13,302 nucleotides of DNA, from contig CAZYXO010000029.1 in the NCBI GenBank assembly GCA_964651315.1, positions 1-13,302 on the forward strand, in the 5' to 3' direction. The notes beneath the pieces are model-generated. The model was given only the letters and a program-made list of their open reading frames with translations. It did no database searches and was not told where the DNA came from. Below, in pieces: positions 13,229-13,302 of this stretch. A program made the translations under genes and the position numbers. This DNA is from CAZYXO01 sp964651315 (lineage in GTDB: Bacteria > Bacillota_I > Bacilli_A > RF39 > UBA660). Within the stretch, counting starts at the first letter, position 1. Each line of letters opens with the position of its first letter.

Positions 13229-13302
13229 ATTCTTTCTATTCCAAGTATTCTTAATATTTCATATAAATCTGGAGTCATTGATTTTTTAGTCATAGCTACT
13301 CT
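13204..13302 (-). CDS. gltX: Partial gene: C-terminus of probable glutamyl-tRNA synthetase
   Basis: Only the last 32 codons and a TAA stop lie in the window; the gene continues past the right edge. The residues RVAMT, then TPDLYEILRILG, then ERIKERI fit the anticodon-binding C-terminal end of class I GltX, which usually reads RVAxTG followed by GPxLxxxLxLLGxExxxxRL. Here the usual Gly after RVAxT is Lys. The start and the catalytic HIGH and KMSKS motifs are out of view, so the assignment rests on this short tail. The downstream gap to the antiporter holds a terminator and a new promoter, so it is probably a separate unit. Confidence 0.65.
   Translation of the reverse strand, partial: RVAMTKKSMTPDLYEILRILGIERIKERINLI

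Noticed and set aside
1..13302. Recoding of TGA as tryptophan, as in Mycoplasma
   Set aside because: TGA ends miaB, sufD and the 118-aa gene at sensible positions, while tryptophan in conserved sites is TGG.
1..13302. tRNA genes, rRNA, CRISPR arrays, transposases or insertion sequence ends
   Set aside because: None could be recognised; there are no regularly spaced direct repeats, no cloverleaf sequences and no transposase-like ORF.

Overview
The window comes from a very AT-rich low-GC Gram-positive genome. TGG encodes Trp, and TGA ends miaB, the short sufD and the 118-residue gene, so the standard bacterial code applies and this is not a TGA=Trp mycoplasma. Sigma-A-like promoters, extended Shine-Dalgarno (SD) sites, a ysxC-type GTPase and a sufC-D-S-U cluster point to the Bacilli. 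A host-associated, genome-reduced lineage of the RF39/Erysipelotrichia kind is my inference from composition and compactness, not something proven here.

Left end (1-387): no conventional gene, but a coherent set of signals that I read as a candidate type I toxin-antitoxin locus. A 25-residue one-helix peptide (145-222, minus) has an extended SD that can be masked by its own leader. A convergent small RNA (about 70-147, plus) would overlap the peptide mRNA's 3' end. Next come ysxC (388-969, minus), with its own near-consensus promoter and terminator, and a divergent two-gene unit (1145-2113, plus) encoding a small predicted membrane protein and a DUF6512-like membrane protein. That unit meets miaB in a shared bidirectional terminator containing both stop codons.

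Middle (2120-9038, all minus): an operon serS - unrecognised 169-residue protein - miaB with an extended -10 promoter. Upstream of it are an unrecognised 736-residue helical protein and an AAA/DUF4143 ATPase with a C-terminal PD-(D/E)xK-like motif. The ATPase promoter is embedded in a long inverted repeat.

Right part (9111-13302, all minus): the iron-sulfur cluster assembly genes sufC, a half-size sufD, sufS and sufU, overlapping or nearly touching. No sufB lies in the window, although sufB follows sufU in the Bacillus order. Upstream are a calcium/sodium antiporter with its own promoter and the last 32 codons of a gene that looks like gltX.

Functionally, SufS takes sulfur from cysteine, SufU relays it and SufC/D (normally with SufB) build Fe-S clusters. 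MiaB, encoded in the window, is one likely client as a [4Fe-4S] enzyme. The other recognised genes serve translation (serS, probably gltX, ysxC for 50S assembly) and ion homeostasis. Several predicted promoters lie only about 10-17 nt from the start codon, so leaders look very short.
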